DNA from: Strigamia acuminata
Taxonomy: Eukaryota > Arthropoda > Chilopoda > Geophilomorpha > Linotaeniidae
Reading direction: 5' to 3'
NCBI GenBank assembly: GCA_949358305.1
Contig: OX442314.1
Coordinates: 42,914,581-42,974,580 of the forward strand
Length of the DNA: 60,000 nt
The notes under the pieces were generated by a model, which had not been told where the DNA came from, did no database searches, and saw nothing but the letters and a program-made list of their open reading frames with translations. Shown piece after piece: positions 36,458 to 46,693 of this stretch. Within the stretch, counting starts at the first letter, position 1; each line of letters starts with the position of its first letter. The position numbers and the translations under genes were made by a program.

Positions 36458-36849
36458 TAGGGATAAGAACGGACCGGGATAGGGACTGGACTGGTAATGT
36501 TTGCCCTATGCGGATACGGGACGGGACGGGATTACAGTTGCTAAATTCGTACTGCGAGGCGGAGACAATTTTCTAATTCCAGTTGTTATTTATCACTATT
36601 AAGCCTAATATTGAGCCTGATAATGCTAAAATAAAGTAAATAAACAACAACAACAAACTCATTATTAAAAGTAAATTACACTGTATGACCAAAATATTGT
36701 TGTTTCTTTACTTTATTTTAGCATTATTAGGCCTAATATTAGGCTTAATACTGATTTATTTCAATTATGCAATCATACGCGCGTATTACGCTAACGTAAT
36801 GGACCCGGGACGGGTCGGGACCCGAAAATTGGTCCCGTTCTCATCCCTA
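36458..36849. mobile_element. 392-bp hAT-like MITE with 8-bp target duplication
   Basis: The left end TAGGGATAAGAACGG and the right end (reverse complement) TAGGGATGAGAACGG form terminal inverted repeats. Perfect 8-bp direct repeats ACGCATAT flank the element at 36450-36457 and 36850-36857. An internal inverted repeat of about 60 bp (CTTTACTTTATTTTAGCAT and its complement) makes almost the whole element foldback. An 8-bp duplication with TAGGG-type ends is typical of hAT transposons (established). It is non-autonomous; the frame at 36685-37011 is spurious. Confidence 0.9.
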
Positions 36850-36857
36850 ACGCATAT

Positions 36858-37560
36858 ATATCGCAGACATATCGCGCCCACGACAAAGCACAAACCCATG
36901 GCAGTCACCAAAGAATATTTACGCCGCTTCCACGCACGTTTTATTTTCTCACAGGCCTCTACACATTTAACTTGCGCGCGCACTTGCTACGTGCTCGTGT
37001 GGTCACAATAAATACCTAATTTTCATTAAAATAACGAATGAACGAAATCACTTCAACCACACTTGCTACGGTCGACGCATCGACGGCGATTCGCATGCGT
37101 TACCCCAAATACCGATCAAAAATCGCAGAAAACACTAATCCCGACCCAAAAACCGCCAAAATTACCCTCAACACACCCCAACAACCTTCCACCACTTAAA
37201 TTACACCGGAAAAAAAACAATTTCAAACCGAAAAATCAACAAAAAAGGCCAAAAAAATATTGCAAACAAAGAGAAAAGATCAATTATCGAGGCAAATCCC
37301 CACCACAAAACAACGCATCGCCGGTAAACACTTAAGCGTACAGTGCACAACACTACTGTTTATTTTCAATGATCCAATAAATAAAATTTGAAACAAAGTT
37401 GAGTGGAATTGTACGTTTCTTGTATATTAAAGTTTTTATTTTGTTTGTTTACACTTAATTTTTTTTTTCCATCATAGAATGGCGACTCGATACTTTTGTA
37501 GCTCGAATTCACTTCGTAAACGTAATCGGTGTTCATCACGCGTCAATGCGCTCGTGCAAT
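36858..37560. other. Intergenic; nothing recognised
   Basis: No supported gene. The Lys/Pro-rich frame at 37063-37335 is compositionally driven (A-rich DNA). Confidence 0.5.
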
Positions 37561-37569
37561 AGTATAGGC

Positions 37570-38090
37570 GCGCATACGATTTGATGCGCGCAAAACTTGC
37601 AAAACTTGCACGGAATTTGGGCAATTTTTGACAATTTTCAGCAGATTTTTGCCTGTATTTGACAAATTTCAGAAGATTTTTGCCTATATTTGACAAATTT
37701 CAGAAGATTTCCTCAATCCTCAAACATTTGCTGAAATTTCTCATAAAATTTCTAAAATTAATTGAAATTTGTCTGAAATTTGTCTGCAATTTGTCAAATA
37801 TTGTCAAAAATCCGTGGAAATTTGTCAAATACTGGCAAAAATCCATGTAAATTTGTCAAAAATTGCCATAATTCGGTGCAAATTGTGTTAGACATTGGAA
37901 AAATTTATTTTAACGCTTCCAACGCGCCAGTAAATCGCGCGTGCACACGCGTGGATTTTTCGTCATAGTTGGATGCGCGCAAACCTCACGTAACTTGCGC
38001 CAAAATTTGGCAATTTTTGACAAATTTCAGCAGATTTTTGCCAGTATTTGACAAATTTCCACTGATTTTTGACAATATTTGACCCAACAA
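37570..38090. repeat. Solitary relatives of the array hairpin module
   Basis: Contains GATGCGCGCAAAACTTGC, repeated TTTGACAAATTTCAG units, GAAATTTGTCAAATATTGTC, the conserved AACGCGCCAGTAAATCG (37920-37936) and GCGTGCACACGCGTGG. These are the same motifs that flank and form the hairpins of the 1-29 kb array, but here in a degenerate single locus. This is evidence that the module exists dispersed outside the array. Confidence 0.7.
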
Positions 38091-38738
38091 CTGCGCCACG
38101 TTCCAGGCGCCGGTTTAGGCATTTTAGACCCGTTTTAGACCGTTTTAGATGGCGAAAACGTTCTCTCCATCATTTTCTACCCCTGGGTGAGGTTTTCAGC
38201 GTTCATGATTGATGAAAAAGCTGTTTTCTAACTAGCTGTCCCATTGCTAGTTTTGGCGTCAGGTTTTAGCAACCTTCCGATCCGACTCTGTCGTCTGCAC
38301 GACCTCCAAGACCGTTTTAGGGTTAATTTGAGTCAAATAATTCATTCTGGGATTGTTTTGGGTTTTTTACAAGTGTGTTTTTGTAGTTTTTATTGGTTTC
38401 AAACATTGTCAATTCTTTATACAAGTGTAACTTTCATTTCTCTGTATTTTGAGAACTTTGCATTGCAGCAAAGTTCATTTCTTGCCCCTTAATTATTGTG
38501 TAATTGTTGGTTTTCAAGCCCGTTTTTTAACAATAACTTTATTTGAAGTGCCTATTGTTTCAGGCACGTGCTTCCACGTGCCTTTTATTGTTGAGCAATT
38601 TCTTGGGCAGTTGCGCTCCTGTTGCTAGCATTACCGCGCGTTCTCCGCGCGCGTACTCGCGCGTTTCGCATCACACACATTCGGGTTCAATGGCCTATCG
38701 CGGCGGCACATTGTGTGGCATAGCGCGGCACGTTGCAA

Positions 38739-38815
38739 TTACGTGACGTGGCACGTTGCTGTTACGTGACGCAATAGCCAGTATTTAAGCAGGGGATTCC
38801 ATCATCGTTTACACA
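38739..38815 (+). promoter_or_regulatory. Promoter-like cluster upstream of the palindromic array
   Basis: Two TTACGTGACG motifs (38739-38748 and 38762-38771), the second running into TGACGCAAT, resemble CRE/ATF-C/EBP sites. They are followed by a TATA-like TATTTAAG at 38782-38789 and, about 20 bp later, TCATCG as a possible initiator. Direction would be into the array at 38870. No credible coding sequence follows, so if it is active the product may be noncoding. Prediction from motif spacing only. Confidence 0.35.
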
Positions 38816-38869
38816 AATGCGCATTGCAACGTGGAGGCGCATTCGAGTCCTTTTCCCAAGCGTTGAAAA

Positions 38870-41800
38870 AGGACAAAACTCGTATTCGATTCGAAAGCGA
38901 ATCGAATACGATTTTTGTCCTTTTTCAACGCAAAATTGTATTCGATTCGCTTTCGAATCGAATACGAGTTTTGCCCTTCTTCAACGCGAAATCGTATTCG
39001 ACTCGTTTTCGAGTCGAATGCGAATTTTGCCCTTCTTCAACGCGAAATCGTATTCGACTCGCTTTCGAATCGAATACGAGTTTTGCCCTTCTTCAACGCG
39101 AAATCGTATTCGACTCGTTTTCGAGTCGAGTACGAATTTTGCCCTTCTTCAACGCGAAATCGTATTCGATTCGCTTTCGAATCGTATACGAGATGGTCGA
39201 TTTTTGTTTCCCGGACTTTGATTCGTATTCGAGTTGTTACGAGTTCGTATTTTGATCGTATTCGTATTCGAATCGAATTCGAATCGTATTCGAATCGAAT
39301 ACGAATCGAATTCGAGTCGTATTCGAGATGGTCGATGATTTCCACTCGCTCGTATACGCGTTGTATACGAGCTCGTATTTTGATCGTAATCGTAAACGAA
39401 TCGTTTACAAGTCGTATACAAGTTGTATACGACGTGTATACACCTCGTATACGAACGAAGTTTGTGAAAACACAATTTCCAAATAAGACGTATGTGACTA
39501 CTATGTGTTTTCATGTCGTAGTAAGTATCCGGTGGATTTTCCAAACTTCGTTCGTATACGAGGTGTATACACGTCGTATACAACTTGTATACGACTTGTA
39601 AACGATTCGTTTACGATTACGATCAAAATACGAGCTCGTATACAACGCGTATACGAGCAAGTGGAAATCATCGACCATCTCGAATGCGACTCGAATACGA
39701 TTCGAATACATCTCGAATACATCTCGAATACGAGTCGTACGAGTCAAAGTCCGGGAACGGGTCATCGACTATCTCGTATTCGAGTTGTTACGAGTTCGTA
39801 TTTTGATCGTATTCGTATTCGAATCGAATTCGAATCGTATTCGAATCGAATACGAATCGAATTCGAGTCGTATTCGAGATGGTCGATGATTTCCACTCGC
39901 TCGTATACGCGTTGTATACGAGCTCGTATTTTGATCGTAATCGTAAACGAATCGTTTACAAGTCGTATACAAGTCGTATACGACGTGTATACACCTCGTA
40001 TACGAACGAAGTTTGGAAAATCCACCGGACACTTACTACGACATGAAAACACATAGTAGTCACATACGTCTTATTTGGAAATTGTGTTTTCACAAACTTC
40101 GTTCGTATACGAGGTGTATACACGTCGTATACGACTTGTATACGACTTGTAAACGATTCGTTTACGATTACGATCAAAATACGAGCTCGTATACAACGCG
40201 TATACGAGCGAGTGGAAATCATCGACCATCTCGAATACGACTCGAATTCGATTAGTATTCGATTCGAATACGATTCGAATTCGATTCGAATACGAATACG
40301 ATCAAAATACGAACTCGTAACAACTCGAATACGAGATAGTCGATGACCCGTTCCCGGACTTTGACTCGTACGACTCGTATTCGAGATGTATTCGAGATGT
40401 ATTCGAATCGTATTCGAGTCGCATTCGAGATGGTCGATGATTTCCACTCGCTCGTATACGCGTTGTATACGAGCTCGTATTTTGATCGTAATCGTAAACG
40501 AATCGTTTACAAGTCGTATACAAGTCGTATACGACGTGTATACACCTCGTATACGAACGAAGTTTGGAAAATCCACCGGACACTTACTACGACATGAAAA
40601 CACATAGTAGTCACATACGTCTTATTTGGAAATTGTGTTTTCACAAACTTCGTTCGTATACGAGGTGTATACACGTCGTATACGACTTGTATACGACTTG
40701 TAAACGATTCGTTTACGATTACGATCAAAATACGAGCTCGTATACAACGCGTATACGAGCGAGTGGAAATCATCGACCATCTCGAATACGACTCGAATTC
40801 GATTAGTATTCGATTCGAATACGATTCGAATTCGATTCGAATACGAATACGATCAAAATACGAACTCGTAACAACTCGAATACGAGATAGTCGATGACCC
40901 GTTCCCGGACTTTGACTCGTACGACTCGTATTCGAGATGTATTCGAGATGTATTCGAATCGTATTCGAGTCGCATTCGAGATGGTCGATGATTTCCACTC
41001 GCTCGTATACGCGTTGTATACGAGCTCGTATTTTGATCGTAATCGTAAACGAATCGTTTACAAGTCGTATACAAGTCGTATACGACGTGTATACACCTCG
41101 TATACGAACGAAGTTTGGAAAATCCACCGGACACTTACTACGACATGAAAACACATAGTAGTCACATACGTCTTATTTGGAAATTGTGTTTTCACAAACT
41201 TCGTTCGTATACGAGGTGTATACACGTCGTATACGACTTGTATACGACTTGTAAACGATTCGTTTACGATTACGATCAAAATACGAGCTCGTATACAACG
41301 CGTATACGAGCGAGTGGAAATCATCGACCATCTCGAATACGACTCGAATTCGATTCGTATTCGATTCGAATACGATTCGAATTCGATTCGAATACGAATA
41401 CGATCAAAATACGAACTCGTAACAACTCGAATACAAATCAAAGTCCGGGAAACAAAAATCGACCATCTCGTATACGATTCGAAAGCGAATCGAATACGAT
41501 TTCGCGTTGAAGAAGGGCAAAATTCGCATTCGACTCGAAAACGAGTCGAATACGAATTCGCATTCGACTCGAAAACGAGTCGAATACGATTTCGCGTTGA
41601 AGAAGGGCAAAATTCGCATTCGACTCGAAAACGAGTCGAATACGATTTCGCGTTGAAGAAGGGCAAAACTCGCATTCGACTCGAAAACGAGTCGAATACG
41701 ATTTCGCGTTGAGAAAGGGCAAAATTCGCATTCGACTCGAAAACGAGTCGAATACGATTTCGCGTTGAAGAAGGGCAAAACTCGCATTCGACTCGAAAAC

Positions 41801-42135
41801 GAGTCGAATACGATTTCGCATTCGACTCGAAAACGAGTCGAATACGATTTCGCGTCGAAGAAGGGCAAAATTCGCATTCGACTCGAAAACGAGTCGAATA
41901 CGATTTCGCGTTGAAGAAGGGCAAAACTCGCATTCGACTCGAAAACGAGTCGAATACGATTTCGCGTTGAGAAAGGGCAAAATTCGCATTCGACTCGAAA
42001 ACGAGTCGAATACGATTTCGCGTTGAAGAAGGGCAAAACTCGCATTCGACTCGAAAACGAGTCGAATACGATTTCGCGTCAAAGAAGGGCAAAATTTGCA
42101 TTCGACTCGAAAACGAGTCGAATACGAGATCATTT
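38870..42135. mobile_element. Foldback-like palindromic structure
   Basis: The left arm (about 38875-39180) is about five tandem 56-bp units. The right arm (about 41480-42130) is about eleven units of the same sequence in reverse orientation. Each unit contains the palindrome ATTCGACTCG-TTTT-CGAGTCGAAT and CCCTTCTTCAACGCGAAAT. Between the arms lie palindrome-rich blocks. Long open frames here (up to 383 codons, Arg/Tyr/Thr-rich) follow the repeat register and occur on both strands, so they are not genes. Inverted arms made of tandem repeats recall Drosophila FB elements (established); membership is inferred. Confidence 0.75.
39460..41440. repeat. 551-bp tandem repeat in the core of the foldback structure
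   Basis: CCACCGGACACTTACTACGA recurs at about 40022, 40573 and 41124, an exact 551-bp period. An inverted copy of the same core lies at about 39460-39545. Each unit is filled with GTATACGAG/CTCGTATAC and TTCGAATACGA palindromes and includes GACCCGTTCCCGGACTTTGA. The array is near-identical between units, so it expanded recently. Confidence 0.85.
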
Positions 42136-42280
42136 TTTGATCTGGGTCGTGAATGCGTCCGTATGTCACGCGAACGCGTGTTGGAGTCGATTCCGAGTTC
42201 GTATTCCATCTTGAACGCGCATTGGAGACGTAAACCAGTTTATTTTACCCACTCTCGCTCGATCCCGCTTCATCGCTCCT

Positions 42281-42487
42281 TGTCGCTCCTGTGAAAAAAA
42301 ATACATGAGAATGTGCAGAAATGAACCTTCCAATACTCACATGAAAATTGACAACCTTGACACAAAACAGTCTATTGACACTCCCAACACCACCCCGGAC
42401 GTTTTCCGGAAGAGTTTGGTCCACCCGGAATCCCCAGAATAGTCGCCCCCGAAATGCGGATTTCACGGAAGCCAATCCGCGAAAAGG
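42281..42487 (-). repeat. Family X fragment, identical to 29703-29909
   Basis: 207 bp identical to the sequence at the right edge of the N gap, ending at GCGAAAAGG, after which the two loci diverge. It lies 146 bp outside the right arm of the foldback structure. Confidence 0.85.
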
Positions 42488-42609
42488 TTAAGAAAAATGA
42501 TCAACAATCAATGAAATTGAATACAATGGCGATGACTTTCGCGAATGAGGTTCAAAAATAAATGGAATAAAATAAAAATATTATTACGTTGCAAAATCTT
42601 TCGCGAAAA

Positions 42610-42827
42610 TCAAACAATTATCGATAAACACTTGTGACTGCTATGGTCTCTTCCAGTGTAGTCATCTGGACAGTCGGGATTCAGCCACGTTTCGGTGATG
42701 GTTAGGAGGTCTGGGGCGGTAATTAAGGCTAGGCCAGTGATGTCATCAATTTTAGGGAGAAGAGAACGAGCATTGAGATACATGGTGTTAAGGGGGAAAT
42801 TATTGCGCAGGACAAAAAGGCTGATTC
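42610..42827 (-). pseudogene. LINE ORF2 endonuclease fragment
   Basis: The minus strand reads MYLNARSLLPKIDDI, then APDLLTITETWLNPDCPDD, the N-terminal part of an apurinic-type endonuclease (exo-endo-phos) domain of a non-LTR retrotransposon. The conserved N of LNARSL and the E of TETWL are present. The frame reaches a stop at 42610 after about 70 residues. The rest of the endonuclease and all of the reverse transcriptase are missing. The clade is CR1/L2-like by the LNARSL..K..D style (family knowledge). Confidence 0.75.
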
Positions 42828-43198
42828 ATGTTAGCAGAAGAGATAAGTTGAGGGTTTTTACCTTTGAATGGGTGAATGCCTACGAGACTCGGCCACGAGT
42901 CAGGGGACAGAAGCTGGGTCACATCATTAGAGACTATTCGAAGGAAGAAGGCTTTGCTAGGAGTATTATCCTTAGTCATCCATCTGGAGCACTGGCGGAC
43001 AATAAGGCCTTTGGAGCAGAGTTGATCGTCGGTAGTATCTGCAATGAGGTTGCATAGGGTGATACACTCGTTAAGCCTACGATCGAGAGGAGTAACAGTG
43101 AGCAGTGGGGTGCCGTCGAGGTTACCGTTGTTAGATCGGGGATGGTTAGTCTGGGGGTTTCGAGATGAAAGATTCGGCTGGTTCGAGGTTCTAGTCAC
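42800..43198 (-). pseudogene. LINE ORF1 C-terminal fragment
   Basis: A 132-codon frame ending just inside the endonuclease frame, as expected where ORF1 and ORF2 overlap. The segment AFFLRIVSNDVTQLLSPDSW followed by P resembles the C-terminal FRLCV..D...LL.P.LWP block of CR1-type ORF1 proteins. There is no zinc finger or clear start, so it is 5' truncated. The assignment depends on one motif plus its position next to the endonuclease fragment. Confidence 0.55.
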
Positions 43199-43264
43199 TG
43201 TTGGTAAGTTTATTAGTCACACATGCAGTATTTATTGTGTTCTTCGAGTTGATGGAAGTTGCTG

Positions 43265-43411
43265 AATGTTGGAGTACGTAAGAAACGACCATGTTGGATA
43301 GGTGAATATACATAAGTGAATTTTAATCAAAGGTAAAAATAGGTGGCGCTGCGAACAGCGCGTCATACAAACAAAATGGTCGATTGACCAATGGAGTCAA
43401 ACACTCCATCA
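43265..43411 (-). mobile_element. Possible 3' LTR remnant of the Gypsy element
   Basis: On the minus strand a purine tract AGAAGGGA (43419-43412) is followed at 43411 by TGATGGAGTG, as a polypurine tract followed by an LTR start. It lies about 180 bp after the Gypsy stop codon. The putative LTR is cut short by the LINE fragment, and I find no matching 5' LTR, so the call is tentative. Confidence 0.35.
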
Positions 43412-43597
43412 TCCCTTCTAATTGGGACAGACACCAATTACAAATATAAAAACTAACATAAAAGTTAAGTTAAAGAATAAAGGTAATAAACACTAACGGT
43501 TGAACAATTGTAACAAATTGGTTAATGAAAACAATGAATTTTAAACATGATTACACGGAAATTAATTCAATAAAAAACAATACACCCAACAATATCA

Positions 43598-45532
43598 CTA
43601 AACCAATGGATAACCATAAAAGTCCGGTCGTCTCTTATCACGCACAGGACGCGGACTACGAGCAGGTGGCGGCACGGCAATTGGGCCAGCCACTGCAGGC
43701 GGTGAAGGCGCACGAGCGGGAACAGGCGGAGCATAGACCTGAACAGCGGTTTGCGGTGCAACGGTAGGAGCTGTGGCTGCAGTAGGAACAGGTAAAGCTG
43801 GTGGAACATTCGTATTTACCGGTGGAGTTGTCGGATCTGGAATTGGCAGCAAGGACAGGAGCGAACTTCCACTCTCCTTCCCCTCAATACGAGGCAACTT
43901 AGCACCAGCTACACGTGGGCGTAATTGATCCACGTGGCGGCTCCAAATCACGTCCAGTGCGACCTCGACGTCGTACGTGGTGGAGGACGTCTTACGACGA
44001 ATAACTCCTGGGATCCAGCGATTTGTTCCTCGATAATCCCGAGCGAACACAAGTCCATCCACCTCAAAGTGGCGTGGGGTCTTGACTTGACCAGTCTCGG
44101 GCAACAACTTCGGGTTGAGTAAGTAAAGACGTGAGCGCATCTCACGATTGGTGAACGCCAAAGCAGGAGAAATTTTGGTTGTGGCGAGCGGCGTCGAGCG
44201 GTATGAAGCCAAAAAATGCGACACTGCTGTGGACAGAGAAAAGTTAATGGCTAACAACTTGTCCACCTGTGTCTTGAAGGTTTTGACAAAGCCTTCGACG
44301 GCGCCATTTGTTGCGGGGTGGTACGGCGGTGACAGCGTGTGCCGGATCCCGTTGACTGCCAAAAAATTTCTGAATTCCTGCGACGTGAATTGCGGCCCGT
44401 TATCTGTGTGAAAGTGGAGCGGCAAACCGTGGCACTCGAACCACGACTTCACGACAGCGATGGTGGCGGCGGCGGTGGTTGTTGACATGGCGCGCACTTC
44501 ACACCATTTTGACTTTGCGTCGACAGCGAGCAAAAACATGGAATTGTGGAAAGGGCCGGCGAAGTCCAAGTGAACACGACCCCACACCTGATCTGGGACA
44601 GGCCACTTGATGGTGTTGGTTTTGGGCGAATCGGGCAGGCTGCGCTGGCAAACATCACAATTCTTGATCGTGCGCTCAATGTCTGCATCGATCCCAGGCC
44701 ACCAAACCGTGGCTCGCGCCAACGATTTGGTACGGACAATGCCGTAATGACCTGCGTGGAGTTCGATGAGAATTAAGCGCCGAACAGAAGAAGGAATCAC
44801 CAACCTATCAGATAAAAATAAAAAGTTTTGATAAGTTGAGAACGATTCTCGCTGCTTGAAAAATAATTCCAAGTCAGGCGAATGAGGTTCCCATCCATTC
44901 CGGACGTGCTGCAGAACGGACTGCAGTTCTTTGTCGGCTGCATAAGCAGCGGTCAACGAAGCGGTGGACAAATCTGAAATTGAAGTCGAAAAAATAGAAT
45001 TAATGCCAATTTCTAAATCCTCCTTGCCATCAACAACTGGTTGTGGGTTCCTGGACAAGCCATCAGCGACAGCATTTTCTGCAGCGGGCACGTGCTCAAT
45101 GACGTAATCGTACGCAGAGAGGAAAACTGCCCAGCGGTGTAGCCGCGCTGCCACAACCTGGTTGCACCCCTTCTTGTCTCCAAAAATCGAGACAAGGGGT
45201 TTGTGGTCGGTGCGCAAATAGAATCTACGGCCAAACAAATAGTGGTGGAACTTTCTAATACCATAAATAATGGCCAAGCCCTCACGCTCTATTTGCGCGT
45301 AGTTCTTTTGCGCAGCCGACAACAACGAACTGGCAAATGCGATTGGTTTGTGGACGCCATCGGAACCTAAGTGAGAAAGAAAGGCGCCGACTCCAACTGG
45401 AGAAGCGTCAACTGTTAAATATAACTTCTTGGCCTGATCAAAGTGTGCAAGCTCTGATTCAATTGAAACTGCCACTTTAACTGCCTTCCATGTCGATTCG
45501 TGTTGCTCTGTCCATTCCCACTTGACCTCGTC
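43598..45532 (-). CDS. Gypsy polyprotein, 3' part: RNase H, integrase, C-terminal tail
   Basis: Continuation of the Gypsy pol after an insertion; 644 codons. RNase H occupies residues about 30-160: TVDASPVGVG (Asp), AQIEREGLAI (Glu), LRTDHKP (Asp), VADGLSRNP (Asp). An H2C2 zinc finger follows (HAGHYGIVRTKS..CDVC, about 260-300). The integrase core has all three acidic residues: HLDFAGP (about 322), HTDNGPQF (about 377) and GAVEGF (about 411). A GPY/F-like segment (VIWSRHVDQLRP, about 550) precedes a Pro/Ala-rich tail. The frame is uninterrupted. The ATG at 45550 lies in the inserted element and is not the native start. It encodes the reactions that prime and integrate retroelement DNA. Confidence 0.9.
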   Translation of the reverse strand, partial: DEVKWEWTEQHESTWKAVKVAVSIESELAHFDQAKKLYLTVDASPVGVGAFLSHLGSDGVHKPIAFASSLLSAAQKNYAQIEREGLAIIYGIRKFHHYLFGRRFYLRTDHKPLVSIFGDKKGCNQVVAARLHRWAVFLSAYDYVIEHVPAAENAVADGLSRNPQPVVDGKEDLEIGINSIFSTSISDLSTASLTAAYAADKELQSVLQHVRNGWEPHSPDLELFFKQRESFSTYQNFLFLSDRLVIPSSVRRLILIELHAGHYGIVRTKSLARATVWWPGIDADIERTIKNCDVCQRSLPDSPKTNTIKWPVPDQVWGRVHLDFAGPFHNSMFLLAVDAKSKWCEVRAMSTTTAAATIAVVKSWFECHGLPLHFHTDNGPQFTSQEFRNFLAVNGIRHTLSPPYHPATNGAVEGFVKTFKTQVDKLLAINFSLSTAVSHFLASYRSTPLATTKISPALAFTNREMRSRLYLLNPKLLPETGQVKTPRHFEVDGLVFARDYRGTNRWIPGVIRRKTSSTTYDVEVALDVIWSRHVDQLRPRVAGAKLPRIEGKESGSSLLSLLPIPDPTTPPVNTNVPPALPVPTAATAPTVAPQTAVQVYAPPVPARAPSPPAVAGPIAVPPPARSPRPVRDKRRPDFYGYPLV

Positions 45533-45536
45533 GCGT

Positions 45537-46693
45537 TGTGGTAATCCCAAATTACGACTAATAAAGGAAATTCCTTAAATCTAATAATTTTATGTGAGTC
45601 TAATTTGAGTACCAAAAGGATTGCAAGAATCATCCAGGCACACAGGATGTAGCCCCTATCTTGTGTGGGAAACAAGATAAGATCTAGGGACTACAGGATG
45701 TGCTACATCCTGTTAGCAGTGAGAGCAGCTGCTAAGAACTCAGTCTAAACCAAACCATGAACCTGAAAACATCTCACAAAAACACACAACTGAAAACTAC
45801 TGAAAATCATTGTTTGTTTGAGATAATCACTTCATTTGGACTCTGGGCTCACATCTTGAAATAACACAACGGTTATTTCAGGATATTATCGGTAATTCTC
45901 TTCCCGCCGAAGAGAGGGATTACACTCTTCTCCAAGTAAGAGTTGGCCAACACTCTTAGCCAAAAAGAATCAAGAATCTTCAGTTCGCCACGGCTAGAAC
46001 GCTCGTCCACCGCCGCAACAAACGCTGGACCGAGGGAGGAAGATTCACCACGTTGCCGAACGTAAGCAGATCTAGTTTACGGGATTTCCCGACTAAGACA
46101 GCGGAATTCCGCTTGCGTTTGTATTCCGCTCGTATGAGTGGAAATATTCCGTTGAAACCAATTCCCGAGACGTACGAAGACGCCACGGACGAGATACAGC
46201 CAAGACCGGCATATCTCGAGATAATAGCGGTCCCAGACGAGCCACAGCCCGCCAGGACGCATACGAGGACCGAAGCGAGGTTGGACTTCAAGTTTGACGT
46301 CCAAGCGAACTCCGCCGTCCACGCAGAAAGATTAGACGCAATTAGAAGATTTCGAGTGGAATCGATAATCTTCATTGCTAGTGTATTTTTTCTTATTTCT
46401 TTATTCCTAATTATAAGTTATTTTGTCGTAAAATCATACATTAATTAATCTTCCTATTTCATACTGTTCTCAAAGTCTGGAAAACCCAGCATTGTAAATT
46501 ATCATTTATTCATATTTTAATGTAAGGTAATTCCGGGTCGGAATTATCCCTATTTTTCATATCAAAGTATTTTATTAAAGTCAGAGTTAAATTATAAAAT
46601 TAGTAATTATTTATATTATGTGTAAGTCTTTTTAAAAGCAATCCTAACGTTCCCCGTGTTGTATTTTAAGTATAACATTTCGAGAACGTTACA
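45537..46693. mobile_element. 1157-bp solo-LTR-like insertion splitting the Gypsy pol
   Basis: Begins TGTGGTAATC and ends GAACGTTACA, so TG..CA at the ends in either orientation. It is flanked by a perfect 4-bp direct repeat GCGT (45533-45536 and 46694-46697). The Gypsy frame is exactly continuous across the site when the insert and one GCGT are discounted, which fixes the borders. Four-bp duplication and TG..CA termini fit an LTR. No pol genes are inside, hence a solo LTR or small LTR derivative. A hairpin with perfect 12-bp arms ACAGGATGTAGC/GCTACATCCTGT lies near 45640-45712. Orientation is undetermined. Confidence 0.9.
46134..46448 (+). CDS. Small membrane-protein-like ORF inside the solo-LTR-like insert
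   Basis: 104 residues from ATG 46134; the frame is also open for 27 codons upstream of it. The N-terminal two thirds are polar (MSGNIPLKPIPETYEDATDE, Pro/Glu/Arg-rich). A hydrophobic helix IIFIASVFFLISLFLIISYF sits near the C terminus with a short Lys tail, the layout of a tail-anchored or single-pass protein. It is on the strand opposite to the host Gypsy. I recognise no family. It may be a chance frame, a captured coding exon, or an accessory ORF of the inserted element. Confidence 0.35.
   Translation: MSGNIPLKPIPETYEDATDEIQPRPAYLEIIAVPDEPQPARTHTRTEARLDFKFDVQANSAVHAERLDAIRRFRVESIIFIASVFFLISLFLIISYFVVKSYIN

Noticed and set aside
38817-42209. Long frames up to 383 codons rich in Arg, Tyr, Thr and Ser
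   Set aside because: Produced by CGTATTCGA-type palindromic tandem repeats; similar frames exist on both strands.
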